Assembly: GCF_004054105.1 (NCBI RefSeq)
Contig: NZ_SBLC01000016.1
Location: forward strand, 22,675 to 86,674
Direction: 5' to 3'
Length of the DNA: 64,000 bases
From: Falsigemmobacter intermedius
GTDB lineage: Bacteria; Pseudomonadota; Alphaproteobacteria; Rhodobacterales; Rhodobacteraceae
The translations under genes were made by a program, and so were the position numbers. Under the pieces are notes generated by a model that was given only the letters and a program-made list of their open reading frames with translations, searched no databases and was not told the DNA's origin. Below are positions 9,722 through 17,906 of the stretch, in pieces. The first letter of the stretch is position 1. Each line of letters starts with the position of its first letter.

Positions 9722-10465
9722 ATGGCCGCAAAAGCCGGGACTTCCGAGAAGGCTGCAACCACGCGCAGCAAGACCACCAAAGCCGGACGCACCAAAGAGG
9801 TGTCCTCCGCTAAACCCGCCGCAGAGCAGCGCCAGAAGCGCGCTAAGACGGCGGTGAGCAAGGTTGCGGCACGGGCCTCAACCCGTCAGCGCCGCACAGC
9901 CAGCGATGAAAAGGGGCTGATTGACCTTCTGGAGCATGCGCTGCGCGACATGTATTACGCCGAGCGCAAAATCTATCGCGCCCTGCCCAAAATGATCAAG
10001 GCAGCCGACGACGATGAACTTGCCGCAGCGCTGACCAGTCACCGGGAAGAGACCGCCACCCATATCGAGGCGCTGGAGGCCAGCTTTGAAGCGATGGGCC
10101 TGCGCGCAAAAGGTGAGAAATGTGACGCCATCGACGGCATTCTCGACGAGGCGACGGGCATCCTTGAGGACTTCGGCGGCACCCTTGCGGGGGATGCAGC
10201 GATCATCTTCTCGGCCCGCGCGGTGGAGCATTATGAGATCTGCCGCTACAGCGCCATGGTCGGCTTTGCCGATGCTCTGGGCCTCGATGAGGTGCATAAG
10301 CATCTGCAGGGCGTGCTGGACCAGGAGATGGCGGCGGATGCCAAAATGGTCGCCCTGGCCGAAGGCTCAATCAATGAAGCCGCCTCTGAATATGACGAAG
10401 ATGACAGCGATCCGGCACCCGACCCGGGAATGGCCGCCGCAAAGACCGGCGCAAAAAAGGCCTGA
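9722..10465 (+). CDS. DUF892 (YciF-like) ferritin-like stress protein
   Basis: 247 residues from ATG 9722, which has a strong ribosome site (GGTGAGGAGAGA) just before it. Residues 1-60 are a Lys/Ala/Thr-rich, probably disordered and basic tail. Residues 62-225 form a four-helix ferritin-like DUF892 domain, starting LLEHALRDMYYAERKIYRAL and carrying the acidic and His residues typical of the fold (REETATHIEALE, EHYEICRY, LDQEMAADAKM). Members are stress induced; the biochemical role is not settled. The EcfG-like promoter upstream supports a general stress role. The last 25 residues are acidic and then Lys/Ala-rich. A shared terminator follows. Confidence 0.88.
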   Translation: MAAKAGTSEKAATTRSKTTKAGRTKEVSSAKPAAEQRQKRAKTAVSKVAARASTRQRRTASDEKGLIDLLEHALRDMYYAERKIYRALPKMIKAADDDELAAALTSHREETATHIEALEASFEAMGLRAKGEKCDAIDGILDEATGILEDFGGTLAGDAAIIFSARAVEHYEICRYSAMVGFADALGLDEVHKHLQGVLDQEMAADAKMVALAEGSINEAASEYDEDDSDPAPDPGMAAAKTGAKKA

Positions 10466-10506
10466 ATTTCAGCCCTTTGTGCAATGAAATTTACGCAATG
10501 AAAGAA

Positions 10507-10530
10507 GGCCGCGATCCGTCGCGGCCTTTT
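10507..10530. terminator. Bidirectional terminator
   Basis: GGCCGCGA (10507-10514), loop TCCG, TCGCGGCC (10519-10526), followed by TTTT on the plus strand; on the minus strand the same stem is followed by TTCTTTC. It lies between two convergent genes, the DUF892 gene and the thioesterase gene, and can serve both. Confidence 0.85.
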
Positions 10531-10531
10531 C

Positions 10532-10951
10532 TCAGACGCTCTCTGCCGCTGCCGCTTCGCGCAGGTTCAGCGGGCGGGGCTGGCCGTCATCATCCACGGC
10601 GACCATGATGAAGATCCCCTCAGTCACCTTTTCCGGCGCGGTCTGACGGTGGCGGCGCCAGGCCTCGACCTGAAGCGTCATCGAGGTGCGCCCGGTTTTC
10701 ACGATCGAGGTATGGATCAGCACCGTGTCGCCCACCTTCACGGGCTTTCGAAAGGTCATCTCGCGCACCGCTGCGGTGACGGTGCGATGGCCGCAAAACT
10801 CAGAGCTGCGCGCGAAGGCGGCAAGATCCATCTGCGACAACAGCCAGCCGCCGAAAATATCTCCGGCGGGATTGGTGTCCTCGGGCATCGCGATGGTGCG
10901 CAGGGTGATTTCCTGTCCGGTCGCTTGGGCTTGGGTGGCAGTCAGATCCAT
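10532..10951 (-). CDS. Hot-dog acyl-CoA thioesterase (YciA-like)
   Basis: 139 residues with a single hot-dog domain. The motif TIAMPEDTNPAGDIFGGWLLSQMDLA is the YciA/BFIT signature: the Asp of PAGDIFGGW and the following helix form the active site. These cytosolic enzymes hydrolyse acyl-CoA thioesters. The gene is monocistronic, transcribed away from the pca operon, and ends at the shared terminator. Substrate range cannot be read from the sequence; a housekeeping role for CoA recycling is likely in a region rich in CoA-thioester pathways. Confidence 0.88.
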   Translation of the reverse strand: MDLTATQAQATGQEITLRTIAMPEDTNPAGDIFGGWLLSQMDLAAFARSSEFCGHRTVTAAVREMTFRKPVKVGDTVLIHTSIVKTGRTSMTLQVEAWRRHRQTAPEKVTEGIFIMVAVDDDGQPRPLNLREAAAAESV

Positions 10952-10996
10952 GGCTCTTTCCCTCAGGGCGGGGCTCCGCCGGGGCGGTCGATGTGA

Positions 10997-11008
10997 CGTT
11001 ACGTAACG
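10997..11008. promoter_or_regulatory. Perfect 12-bp palindrome upstream of the thioesterase gene
   Basis: CGTTACGTAACG lies 45 nt before the thioesterase start. Its symmetry and position suit a dimeric repressor, but I cannot identify the regulator. Confidence 0.35.
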
Positions 11009-11083
11009 ACATCGCAGTGAAATGCCAAAGCGTCACGATGCCGCGACACTTTTTGTCGATAAGGTCTTGATTCTTGGAATTTT

Positions 11084-11110
11084 CCTGCGCGCAAGATTGT
11101 TGCGCGCAGG
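11084..11110 (-). terminator. Hairpin just after pcaB
   Basis: CCTGCGCGCAA (11084-11094) and TTGCGCGCAGG (11100-11110) form a perfect 11-bp stem with a 5-nt loop, 9 nt after the pcaB stop. On the minus strand it is followed by AAAATT rather than a T run, so it is either a weak terminator or a 3'-end stabilising hairpin for the pcaDCHGB message. Confidence 0.5.
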
Positions 11111-11119
11111 ATGGGCCAA

Positions 11120-12178
11120 TCAGTCGGGCGTGCCGATCCGGCGGATCTGGCTGCAAAGCGTCGCGGCGACAGTTAACGCGCGCCCGGTGGTCTCAGCTAT
11201 GCCTGGCAGCACCATCCATTCCAGCGCCCAGGCCGCGCCCGAGCGCTCCAGCTCATGCACCATGGCCTGATGGATCTGGCCCAGACTTCCGGCGTTAAAG
11301 CGCGCCAGAGTGACCAGAAGCTCTGCCAGCACCGGGTTTTGCTTATGCGGCATGGCGGAGGAACTGCCCCCCCCGGCAAGGGCAATCTCACCGATGCCCT
11401 GCTGCGCCATGAGGGCGATGTCCTGGCCCATCTTGCCCAGCGTGCCCGAAATCAGCGCGCAGAGACCGGCAAATTCCGCCACCCCGTCGCGCATGGAGTG
11501 CCAGGCGCGGGGCGGGTTTTCAAGGCCAAGGGCGGCGGCCACGAAAGCGGTGATGACATCGGCCTGATCTGCGATGGCACGGCGATCGCCCGAGGCCCCG
11601 CCGATCTGGACGCGGGCAACACGCGGACGCAGTTCGCGCAGGCGCTGCAGATGCGCTTGGAGCGGCTGCTGCCAGGGCGCGATGCGGTCGGCCACGGTGA
11701 TTTCCGTCGCGGCCTGCATCCGGGTACGGCCCATCAGGGGATTTTCCCCAAATTCCGCACTCAGCCGCAGAAGGCTGTCGTTCAGCGCCGTCAGCCGCGC
11801 TTCAAAAAGATCAAGGCTCGCCGTCATCGACAGCGCAAGGCTGGTGTCGATGACATCCTGCGAGGTGGCACCGGCGTGAACCGCCCCCTTCGCCGCACCG
11901 GCAGCCGCCTTCATCTGCGCCACAAGACGGGGAATGACCACGCCGTCCTGACCGGTCCCGTCGCAAAGATCTGACAGATCAAAGCTCATGGCCTCAATGG
12001 CGCGGGCGGCGGTTTCGGCGGTCTCAGCTTCAACCCGACCGGCCCGACCAAGCGCCCGCGACCAGGCGGCCTCAAAACGGCGCATGCCCTCAAGCTGCGC
12101 CTCCGGGCTCCAGAGCGCGGCGGTCTCGGGATCCGCGAAAAGCCCTGCCAGCCAGGGATGGGTGAAAACATGGCTCAT
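11120..12178 (-). CDS. pcaB: 3-carboxy-cis,cis-muconate cycloisomerase
   Basis: 352 residues; last gene of the pcaDCHGB operon. The enzyme converts 3-carboxy-cis,cis-muconate to 4-carboxymuconolactone. It belongs to the fumarase/aspartase superfamily, shown by the signature GSSSAMPHKQNP at residues 271-282 and the earlier conserved block HAGATSQDVIDTSLAL (101-116). I start it at 12178 because an AGAAAGG ribosome site precedes that ATG and the protein then begins MSHVFTHPWLAGLF, a usual start for the family; an in-frame ATG at 12229 would add 17 unlikely residues. A 58-nt gap separates it from pcaG. Confidence 0.93.
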   Translation of the reverse strand: MSHVFTHPWLAGLFADPETAALWSPEAQLEGMRRFEAAWSRALGRAGRVEAETAETAARAIEAMSFDLSDLCDGTGQDGVVIPRLVAQMKAAAGAAKGAVHAGATSQDVIDTSLALSMTASLDLFEARLTALNDSLLRLSAEFGENPLMGRTRMQAATEITVADRIAPWQQPLQAHLQRLRELRPRVARVQIGGASGDRRAIADQADVITAFVAAALGLENPPRAWHSMRDGVAEFAGLCALISGTLGKMGQDIALMAQQGIGEIALAGGGSSSAMPHKQNPVLAELLVTLARFNAGSLGQIHQAMVHELERSGAAWALEWMVLPGIAETTGRALTVAATLCSQIRRIGTPD

Positions 12179-12236
12179 GGCGGGGCCTTTCTGAACAGCG
12201 TCAATGCGGCCCGAGGGTCCGGGCCGCACCAGGGTC

Positions 12237-12836
12237 TCAGATATCGAGGAAGACGGTCTCGCCCTCGCCCTGCAGGCGGATATCGAAGCGATATTTGCCC
12301 GGAGCGATCTTTTTGGCGATCAGCGTCTCAACGCGGGGGCGCTGCTCAATGCGGGCCAGCAGCGGATCGGCGGAATTGTCCTCATCCTCAAAATAGATGC
12401 GGGTCTGCAGGCCGATGTTGATACCGCGCGCCACGATCCAAAGCGAGATATGCGGGGCCTGAAGCTTCCCGCCACGCGCTTTGACCGCGCCCGGTTTCAC
12501 GGTGCGCAGGGTAAACTCACCGCTTTCGGCATCGGCGGCAAAGCGGCAATGGCCAGACACCGCCGGATCCGCGCCGGGCTGGCCGGGGAAAATCCCTGCC
12601 GCATCGGGCTGCCAGCTCTCAATCAGCGCATCGCGCATCGCCCAGCCCGAGCCGTCAAAGACCTGACCGGTGATCTCGATGATCTCACCTTTTGCGCCCT
12701 CCGCGATCGGCGAGACCGCAACCTCTTCGTGGTAATAGCCCGGGTTGCCCGCATAGGTCGGCATCAGGCCGATGTGGACATAGGGGCCTGCGGTCTGAGA
12801 GGGTGTCTCAACTAGGAAATCGAGTTTCTGAACCAT
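12237..12836 (-). CDS. pcaG: Protocatechuate 3,4-dioxygenase alpha subunit
   Basis: 199 residues. This is the non-catalytic partner subunit of the intradiol ring-cleaving dioxygenase, which opens protocatechuate between its two hydroxyls. The start region (ETPSQTAGPYVHIGL) and the core (WQPDAAGIFPGQPGADP, then HISLWIVARGINIGLQTRIYF) are the family's. In place of the iron ligands of the beta subunit it has non-ligand residues, as expected for alpha. It starts 3 nt after the pcaH stop, indicating coupled translation for equal subunit supply. Confidence 0.95.
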   Translation of the reverse strand: MVQKLDFLVETPSQTAGPYVHIGLMPTYAGNPGYYHEEVAVSPIAEGAKGEIIEITGQVFDGSGWAMRDALIESWQPDAAGIFPGQPGADPAVSGHCRFAADAESGEFTLRTVKPGAVKARGGKLQAPHISLWIVARGINIGLQTRIYFEDEDNSADPLLARIEQRPRVETLIAKKIAPGKYRFDIRLQGEGETVFLDI

Positions 12837-12839
12837 GGC

Positions 12840-13568
12840 TCACATCCCCTCGAGTTTGTTTTCAAACATGGTCTGACGGCGACCGCGCAGCACGATGTCG
12901 AACTTATACGCCAGGAAGTCATGCGGGCGCGAATTGTTCATATCGAGCGGCGCCACCAGGGTATCGAGCTGGCTGCGGTTGCGCACGGTGGCGGCAATCG
13001 GGCAGCGGTCGATCAGCGGGTCACCCTCAAAGTAAAGCTGGGTGATCAGGCGCTGGCCAAAGCTGTGACCATAGACCGAGAAGTGAATGTGCATCGGGCG
13101 CCAGTCATTGCCACGGTTCGGCCAGGGATAGGCACCGGGGCGGATGGTCAGGAACTGATAGCGGCCCTGCTCATCGGTAAGGGTGCGCCCGCAGCCGCCG
13201 AAGTTCGGATCAAGCGGCGCGAGATAGCTGTCTTTCTTGTGGCGGTAGCGGCCACCGGCATTGGCCTGCCAGATTTCGACCAGGGTGTTCGGCACGGCAC
13301 GGCCGTTCTCATCCAGCACCCGGCCATGAACGAGGATCCGCTCACCAATCGCCGGCGTGCCGTCTTTCGACCAGTTCAGGATCAGGTTGTTGTCCAGAGC
13401 GCCGATCAGCGAATGGCCGAAGGTGGGGCCGGTTTCTTCCGAGAGGCCCGATTCCATCGACAAAAGCGCCTGTTTGGGCGAGCGCAGGATCGAGGTTTTG
13501 TAATCCGGAAAATAGGGATCCGGGTGCATTTCGCGGTTGCGCGGGATCAGCGGGCCCTGGTCGCTCAT
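12840..13568 (-). CDS. pcaH: Protocatechuate 3,4-dioxygenase beta subunit
   Basis: 242 residues; the catalytic subunit with non-haem Fe(III). All four iron ligands are visible at the canonical numbering: Tyr108 (GRYRHK), Tyr147 (PGAYPWPN), His160 and His162 (RPMHIHFS). It turns protocatechuate plus O2 into 3-carboxy-cis,cis-muconate. The ATG overlaps the pcaC stop by 4 nt (ATGA). It is the third gene of the operon and directly precedes pcaG. Confidence 0.97.
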   Translation of the reverse strand: MSDQGPLIPRNREMHPDPYFPDYKTSILRSPKQALLSMESGLSEETGPTFGHSLIGALDNNLILNWSKDGTPAIGERILVHGRVLDENGRAVPNTLVEIWQANAGGRYRHKKDSYLAPLDPNFGGCGRTLTDEQGRYQFLTIRPGAYPWPNRGNDWRPMHIHFSVYGHSFGQRLITQLYFEGDPLIDRCPIAATVRNRSQLDTLVAPLDMNNSRPHDFLAYKFDIVLRGRRQTMFENKLEGM

Positions 13569-13945
13569 TTGTCAGCTGCCTCCATTTCGGCATAGGTGGC
13601 TTCGGCGAGTTTGATCGCGTGATTGGCTTTCGGCACGCCTGCATAGATCGCGACATGCTGGAAGGCTTCCATGACATCGGTTTTCGTCGCACCGGTACGG
13701 GCGGTGGCGCGGATGTGCATGGGGATTTCTTCGAAGTTTCCGGTCGCCGCCAGCAGCGCCAGCGTAATCATCGAGCGCTCACGCCGCGAGATATTGTCCG
13801 AGGCCCAGACGGTGCCCCAGGCGCTTTCGGTGATCAGCGACTGGAAGGGTTTCGAAAACTCGGTCTTATTGGCCTCAGCGCGGTCCACATGGGCATCGCC
13901 CAGCACGGCGCGGCGGGTCTCCATGCCTTTGTCGTAACGGCTCAT
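13565..13945 (-). CDS. pcaC: 4-carboxymuconolactone decarboxylase
   Basis: 126 residues, the normal length of a stand-alone PcaC. It decarboxylates 4-carboxymuconolactone to 3-oxoadipate enol-lactone. The AhpD-like fold is shown by [38 protein letters not shown] and [14 protein letters not shown]. The ATG at 13945 overlaps the pcaD stop in an ATGA tetranucleotide. The frame runs open upstream to 14341, but that part is antisense shadow over pcaD. Confidence 0.96.
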   Translation of the reverse strand: MSRYDKGMETRRAVLGDAHVDRAEANKTEFSKPFQSLITESAWGTVWASDNISRRERSMITLALLAATGNFEEIPMHIRATARTGATKTDVMEAFQHVAIYAGVPKANHAIKLAEATYAEMEAADK

Positions 13946-14727
13946 GCGGCAGTCCTTTCCAGGAAATCGGTGATGAGTTGCGCGGTGGCCTCGGGCTGCT
14001 CGACGCAGGGGATATGGCCGGCGTCGGGGATCAGCCGGAAGGGCGCGTTGCAAAGCGCGGCCGTGGCGCGGACCAGATCGGGCGGGGTGGAGCCGTCCTG
14101 ATCGCCGCAGAGCACTTCGACCGGCAGGGTGAGGGCGCGGGTGCTTTCCGTCAGATCGGCACCGGCAATCGCGGCGCAGCAGCCGACATAACCCTCGACG
14201 GTCGTGCGCGTCAGCATATTGGTCCAGAGCGCAAATTCGGCGCGGGTTTCGCGGAAGGGGGCGGTGAACCAGCGCTCCATAATCGCCGGACCCATGGGGA
14301 GCAGCCCCCCCTCGCGCACCGCGGCGATGCGGGTGTTCCACATCTCAGCCGTGCCGATTTTTGCGGCCGTATCCATCAGGATCAGCGCCTTCACCAGATC
14401 GGGCCGCTTTGCCGCCAGACCCTGGCCGATCAGCCCGCCGATGGAGAGACCGATGAAGGTCACATCCTTCACGCCCAGATGATCGCAAAGGGCCTCAGCA
14501 TCTTCGACCAGCAGGTCCATGCTGTAGGGGGCAGGGCTGGCGTCTGAAAGGCCATGGCCGCGCTTGTCGAAACGGATCAGGCGCAGCCCTTTGGGCAAAA
14601 GCGCGATCAGCTGATCCCAGACCCGCAGGTCGGTACCGAGCGAATTGGCGAAAACAACCACACGGCCATCGCGCGGACCTTCGTCGCGGATGTGAAGCTG
14701 TGCGTCGGGACGGGTAAGAAACTGCAT
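13942..14727 (-). CDS. pcaD: 3-oxoadipate enol-lactonase
   Basis: 261 residues; first gene of the pcaDCHGB operon. An alpha/beta hydrolase that opens 3-oxoadipate enol-lactone to 3-oxoadipate. The nucleophile elbow is GLSIGG with Ser95, and the catalytic His lies in DAGHIPCVEQPE near residue 240. The oxyanion/lid elements FANSLGTDLRVWD and RFDKRGHGLSD match PcaD. It is transcribed divergently from pcaQ across a 90-bp region that holds a PcaQ-type box, so induction by PcaQ is expected. Confidence 0.96.
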   Translation of the reverse strand: MQFLTRPDAQLHIRDEGPRDGRVVVFANSLGTDLRVWDQLIALLPKGLRLIRFDKRGHGLSDASPAPYSMDLLVEDAEALCDHLGVKDVTFIGLSIGGLIGQGLAAKRPDLVKALILMDTAAKIGTAEMWNTRIAAVREGGLLPMGPAIMERWFTAPFRETRAEFALWTNMLTRTTVEGYVGCCAAIAGADLTESTRALTLPVEVLCGDQDGSTPPDLVRATAALCNAPFRLIPDAGHIPCVEQPEATAQLITDFLERTAA

Positions 14728-14798
14728 GGCAAACCTCCGGCTGCTGCTCTTATGCCATGGCCACCCCTCATTTTAAATTATAATGTTTGGCCGGATAT

Positions 14799-14814
14799 AT
14801 AACTTTGGGGTTAT
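14799..14814. promoter_or_regulatory. PcaQ-type operator
   Basis: ATAACTTTGGGGTTAT is an interrupted palindrome (ATAAC, 6 nt, GTTAT). It fits the motif known for PcaQ in rhizobia (ATAACC-N4-GGTTA). It ends 3 nt before the pcaQ start and lies about 20 nt upstream of a TATAAT sequence (14779-14784) readable on both strands. Binding here would activate pcaD and repress pcaQ. Confidence 0.75.
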
Positions 14815-14817
14815 GAT

Positions 14818-15747
14818 ATGCTGCATCCGCTGCTGCGCCTGCGTCATCTGTCGTGCTTTCTGGAGACGGCGCGGCTCGGCTCGCTGTCGGCGGCGGCGGA
14901 TCATCTGCGCATCAGCCAGCCCGCTGCCTCTAAAACGATCCGGGAGCTGGAAGAGATCCTTGCAGTCACGCTTTTTGATCGCAGCGGGCGGAAACTGGCT
15001 CTGACCCCGGCGGGCCAGGTCTTTCAGACCCATGCCGGGGGCGCTATGGCAGAATTGCAGCGCGCGCAGAGGGCGGTGCAAAGCCCGGCGGCGGCCCAGG
15101 CACGCATCCGGCTCGGGGTGCTGCCGACCGCTGCCACCGGTCTGGTGCCCGAGGCGGCGCTTTCCCTGCGAAAGACCCGGCCCGAAGTGCTGATTGAGGT
15201 GATGACGGGGCCGAACTGGCTGCTTTTGTCGCTGCTGCGTGAGGGGCAGCTTGATCTGGTGGTGGGGCGGATGCCGCCTGCCGGGAATGCCGAAGGCATC
15301 GAATTTGTGCCGCTTTACTGGGAAAAGGTGATCCCGGTGGTGCGTGCAGGCCATCCGCTGGCGGAGGCTGCGGGCTGGAGCCCCGATGATCTGCGCCGTT
15401 ATCCGCTGATGCTGCCGCCGACGGGGGCGGTGATTGCGGGATCGGTGCGGGCCTGGCTGCATAATGCGGGGCTTGGTGCGCCGGCACCGGCCTTCGAGAA
15501 TGTCTCGCTTCCCTTCGGGCGCGAGGTGCTGCGCCAGTCCGATACGGTCTGGTTCATCTCAGAAGGGGTGGTGCGCGCCGATGTGGTGGCGGGCCATCTG
15601 GCCGTACTGCCGCTGAAGAACGAGCTTCTGGGCGGGCCGGTCGGGGTGTCGCGCCGCCCCCAGGACGGCGAAACACCGGTGCTTTTGAAAGAAGTGATCG
15701 CGGCCCTGGAAGAGGCCGCGATCCGTCAGGAAAGCCTGATGTCGTAA
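14818..15747 (+). CDS. pcaQ: LysR-type activator of the pca operon
   Basis: 309 residues. The N-terminal winged helix-turn-helix (RHLSCFLETARLGSLSAAAD, then LRISQPAASKTIRELEEIL) is LysR type; the rest is the co-inducer domain (LVVGRMPPAGNAEGIEFVPL and related text). Its place, divergent from pcaDCHGB, matches PcaQ of Agrobacterium and Sinorhizobium, where 3-carboxymuconate and related intermediates are the inducers. Its stop lies 1 nt from the pobA stop on the other strand, with no terminator between them. Confidence 0.92.
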   Translation: MLHPLLRLRHLSCFLETARLGSLSAAADHLRISQPAASKTIRELEEILAVTLFDRSGRKLALTPAGQVFQTHAGGAMAELQRAQRAVQSPAAAQARIRLGVLPTAATGLVPEAALSLRKTRPEVLIEVMTGPNWLLLSLLREGQLDLVVGRMPPAGNAEGIEFVPLYWEKVIPVVRAGHPLAEAAGWSPDDLRRYPLMLPPTGAVIAGSVRAWLHNAGLGAPAPAFENVSLPFGREVLRQSDTVWFISEGVVRADVVAGHLAVLPLKNELLGGPVGVSRRPQDGETPVLLKEVIAALEEAAIRQESLMS

Positions 15748-15748
15748 C

Positions 15749-16921
15749 TCAGTAGGGCAGGCCCACGTAGTTCTCCGCCAGATCTTTGCGGGCGGTTTCG
15801 GATTCCGACAGATGGCGCAGGGTCGATTTACGCATCTGTGCGGCGAAGCTGTCCTCATCGTCGAAACGGTGCAGCATGGTGGTCATCTGCCAGGAGAAGC
15901 GCATCGCTTTCCAGATCCGGTTCAGCGCGCGGGCCGAATAGTCGTCGACGCCTTTGTTCGAGCCGTTTTTGATCGCCTCAACCAGGGCGTTGTAGAGGTA
16001 GTGAACGTCCGAAGCCGCAAGGTTCAGACCCTTTGCACCGGTCGGCGGCACGATATGGGCCGCATCGCCCACAAGGAACAGGCGGCCCCAGCGAAGCGGT
16101 TCGGAGACGAAGCTGCGCAGAGGCGCGATCGATTTCTCGATTGAGGCGGCTTCGACCACGCGGGCGGCCGCTTCCGCCGGAATGCGGCGCTTGAATTCAG
16201 CCCAGAAGCGGGCGTCCGACCAGTCTTCCGGCTTATCGGTCAGCGGCACCTGCAGGTAGTGACGCACGAGGGTCTCGCTGCGCATCGAGGCCAGGGCAAA
16301 TCCGTGCTCAGAATTCGCGTAGATCAGCTCATCATTGACCGGCGCGGTATGCGCCAGAATGCCCAGCCAGCCGAAGGGATAAACGCGCTCAAACTCGCGG
16401 CGCTTTTCTGCCGGGATCGTCTTGCGGCTGACGCCGTGGAAGCCGTCACAGCCCGCAACCCAATCTGCGGTCAGGCTTTTGCGCTCACCCTCAACCGTGG
16501 TGAAATCGACGCGGGCCTGGGCGGCGTCGAGGTCGTGGATCTCGACATCCGAGACCTGATGAATGATCGTGGTGCCCATTTTGTCCTGGGCTTCAAAGAG
16601 ATCGCGGGTCACCTCGGTCTGGCCGTAAACCATAACGCGCTTGCCGGTCAGTTCTCTGAAATCGATGTGAACCATCAGGTCACCATCCGAGATGATGGTG
16701 CCGTCATGCGGGATGCCCTCTGCATCCAGACGCTCGCTGACGCCCGCTTCGCACAGCAGGTTCACGGTGCCCCATTCAAGGATCCCGGCGCGAATGCGCG
16801 AGAGAACATGCTCACGGCTCGACCGCTCGAGGATCACGGTATCGATCCCGGCGCGGTTGAGCAGTTGCGACAGCATAAGGCCCGACGGACCCGAACCAAT
16901 GATGGCGACCTGAGTTTTCAT
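15749..16921 (-). CDS. pobA: 4-hydroxybenzoate 3-monooxygenase
   Basis: 390 residues, the usual PobA length. This flavoprotein hydroxylates 4-hydroxybenzoate to protocatechuate using NADPH and O2. The FAD motif GSGPSG is at residues 9-14, the DG motif reads AGCDGFHGVSRKTIP, and the second FAD motif reads GDAAHIVPPTGAKGLNLA. The C-terminus YVGLPY matches the active-site Tyr385 region. I start at 16921 because AAAGGAGCGAGG precedes that ATG. It is divergent from an AraC-type gene and delivers substrate for the neighbouring pca operon. Confidence 0.96.
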   Translation of the reverse strand: MKTQVAIIGSGPSGLMLSQLLNRAGIDTVILERSSREHVLSRIRAGILEWGTVNLLCEAGVSERLDAEGIPHDGTIISDGDLMVHIDFRELTGKRVMVYGQTEVTRDLFEAQDKMGTTIIHQVSDVEIHDLDAAQARVDFTTVEGERKSLTADWVAGCDGFHGVSRKTIPAEKRREFERVYPFGWLGILAHTAPVNDELIYANSEHGFALASMRSETLVRHYLQVPLTDKPEDWSDARFWAEFKRRIPAEAAARVVEAASIEKSIAPLRSFVSEPLRWGRLFLVGDAAHIVPPTGAKGLNLAASDVHYLYNALVEAIKNGSNKGVDDYSARALNRIWKAMRFSWQMTTMLHRFDDEDSFAAQMRKSTLRHLSESETARKDLAENYVGLPY

Positions 16922-17012
16922 GGATCCTCGCTCCTTTACCTGAGCGTTACATAGATCTTTGTTTCCGCCGATGCTAATGGACGCAGGCGGCATAAACTGG
17001 TATTATTCGTGC
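16922..17012. promoter_or_regulatory. pobA / AraC-regulator divergent promoter region
   Basis: A 91-bp intergenic region between pobA and the divergent AraC-type gene must hold both promoters. It is locally AT-rich (ATTATTCGTGC and TAACGCTCAGG stretches). I see no convincing direct repeats that would define the AraC-type operator. Confidence 0.5.
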
Positions 17013-17864
17013 ATGTCTGCGCAAACATTGATCCCCAGTTTTCAGCTCTTCGGTGAAACCTCTGCCTTCCCCGACGTGATCCACCATGAGCGGATCCGCG
17101 ATCGGGCGCTGCTGCATGACTGGAGAATCGGTACACATCGGCATACCGATATGGTGCAGCTTTTCCATATGGAACGTGGCGCCGCAGAGGTGCGGATCGA
17201 CGGGCGCTCTTATCGCCTACAGGATGGAGAATTCCTATATATTCCGGTGCATTCGGTGCATGGCTTTGCCTTCCGCAAGGGCTCGGAAGGGGGGGTGTTT
17301 TCCTTCCCCCTGACCCTGAAAGACGCGCTGCCTGCGGCCTCTGCGGAACTTTCGGCGCGGCTGACACGGCCCCTGCAGGCGGCATGTGACGCAGCGTTCG
17401 TGCGACTCTTAACCGCATTGGTGCAGGCTTTCGAAGATACTGGCACTTTCCGGGCATCTCTTTTGGCCTCTCTGGGACAGGCGGTTCTGATTTCGGTGGC
17501 ACAGGCGGGTGTGAGCGGGGAGGATGCGGAGGAAGCCGCGACGCAAAGACGTATGGGCGATTTCATCAGACTGCTGCGCGAAGATCTGAGTGCGGCACGC
17601 GGGGCGGGGGATTATGCCCGCAGCATGGGCATCACCACCGGACATCTGAACCGGATCTGTCGGGCTGCCTCGGGTCTCAGTGTCAGCGACTATATCGAGG
17701 CGGCACGGATGACCGAAGCGCGGCGGCTGCTGGCCTTTACCCAGCTTTCGATTGCAGAGATCGGCTATCGCCTTGGCTATACGGACCCCTCATACTTTTC
17801 GCGCCGCTTTCGGAATGTGGCGGGCGCAACACCCTCTGTCTACCGCCAGCAGTTTCTGAACTGA
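17013..17864 (+). CDS. pobR: AraC-type regulator, probable PobR
   Basis: 283 residues. An N-terminal cupin sensor domain (DWRIGTHRHTDMVQLFHM, then LQDGEFLYIPVHSVHGF) is followed by two helix-turn-helix motifs at the C-terminus (ARSMGITTGHLNRICRAASG and LSIAEIGYRLGYTDPSYFSR). Divergence from pobA makes it the likely 4-hydroxybenzoate-responsive activator; AraC-type PobR is known from several proteobacteria. I start at ATG 17013 (MSAQTLIPSFQLFGE); the frame is open upstream to 16959 but has no good ribosome site there. Confidence 0.85.
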   Translation: MSAQTLIPSFQLFGETSAFPDVIHHERIRDRALLHDWRIGTHRHTDMVQLFHMERGAAEVRIDGRSYRLQDGEFLYIPVHSVHGFAFRKGSEGGVFSFPLTLKDALPAASAELSARLTRPLQAACDAAFVRLLTALVQAFEDTGTFRASLLASLGQAVLISVAQAGVSGEDAEEAATQRRMGDFIRLLREDLSAARGAGDYARSMGITTGHLNRICRAASGLSVSDYIEAARMTEARRLLAFTQLSIAEIGYRLGYTDPSYFSRRFRNVAGATPSVYRQQFLN

Positions 17865-17874
17865 GGCAAAGAAA

Positions 17875-17898
17875 AACCCCGGCCTCTCGGCCGGGGTT
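17875..17898. terminator. Terminator between AraC gene and aldehyde dehydrogenase gene
   Basis: AACCCCGGCC (17875-17884), loop TCTC, GGCCGGGGTT (17889-17898). The T run is on the minus strand (GTTTTTC), so it mainly terminates the aldehyde dehydrogenase gene; it lies 10 nt after the plus-strand stop and may serve that too. Confidence 0.85.
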
Positions 17899-17906
17899 CC
17901 ATCAGA

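Noticed and set aside
13565..14341. Longer version of pcaC starting at 14341
   Set aside because: The extra N-terminal part is antisense-free overlap across pcaD with Arg/His-rich text; the ATGA overlap at 13945 gives the normal PcaC length.
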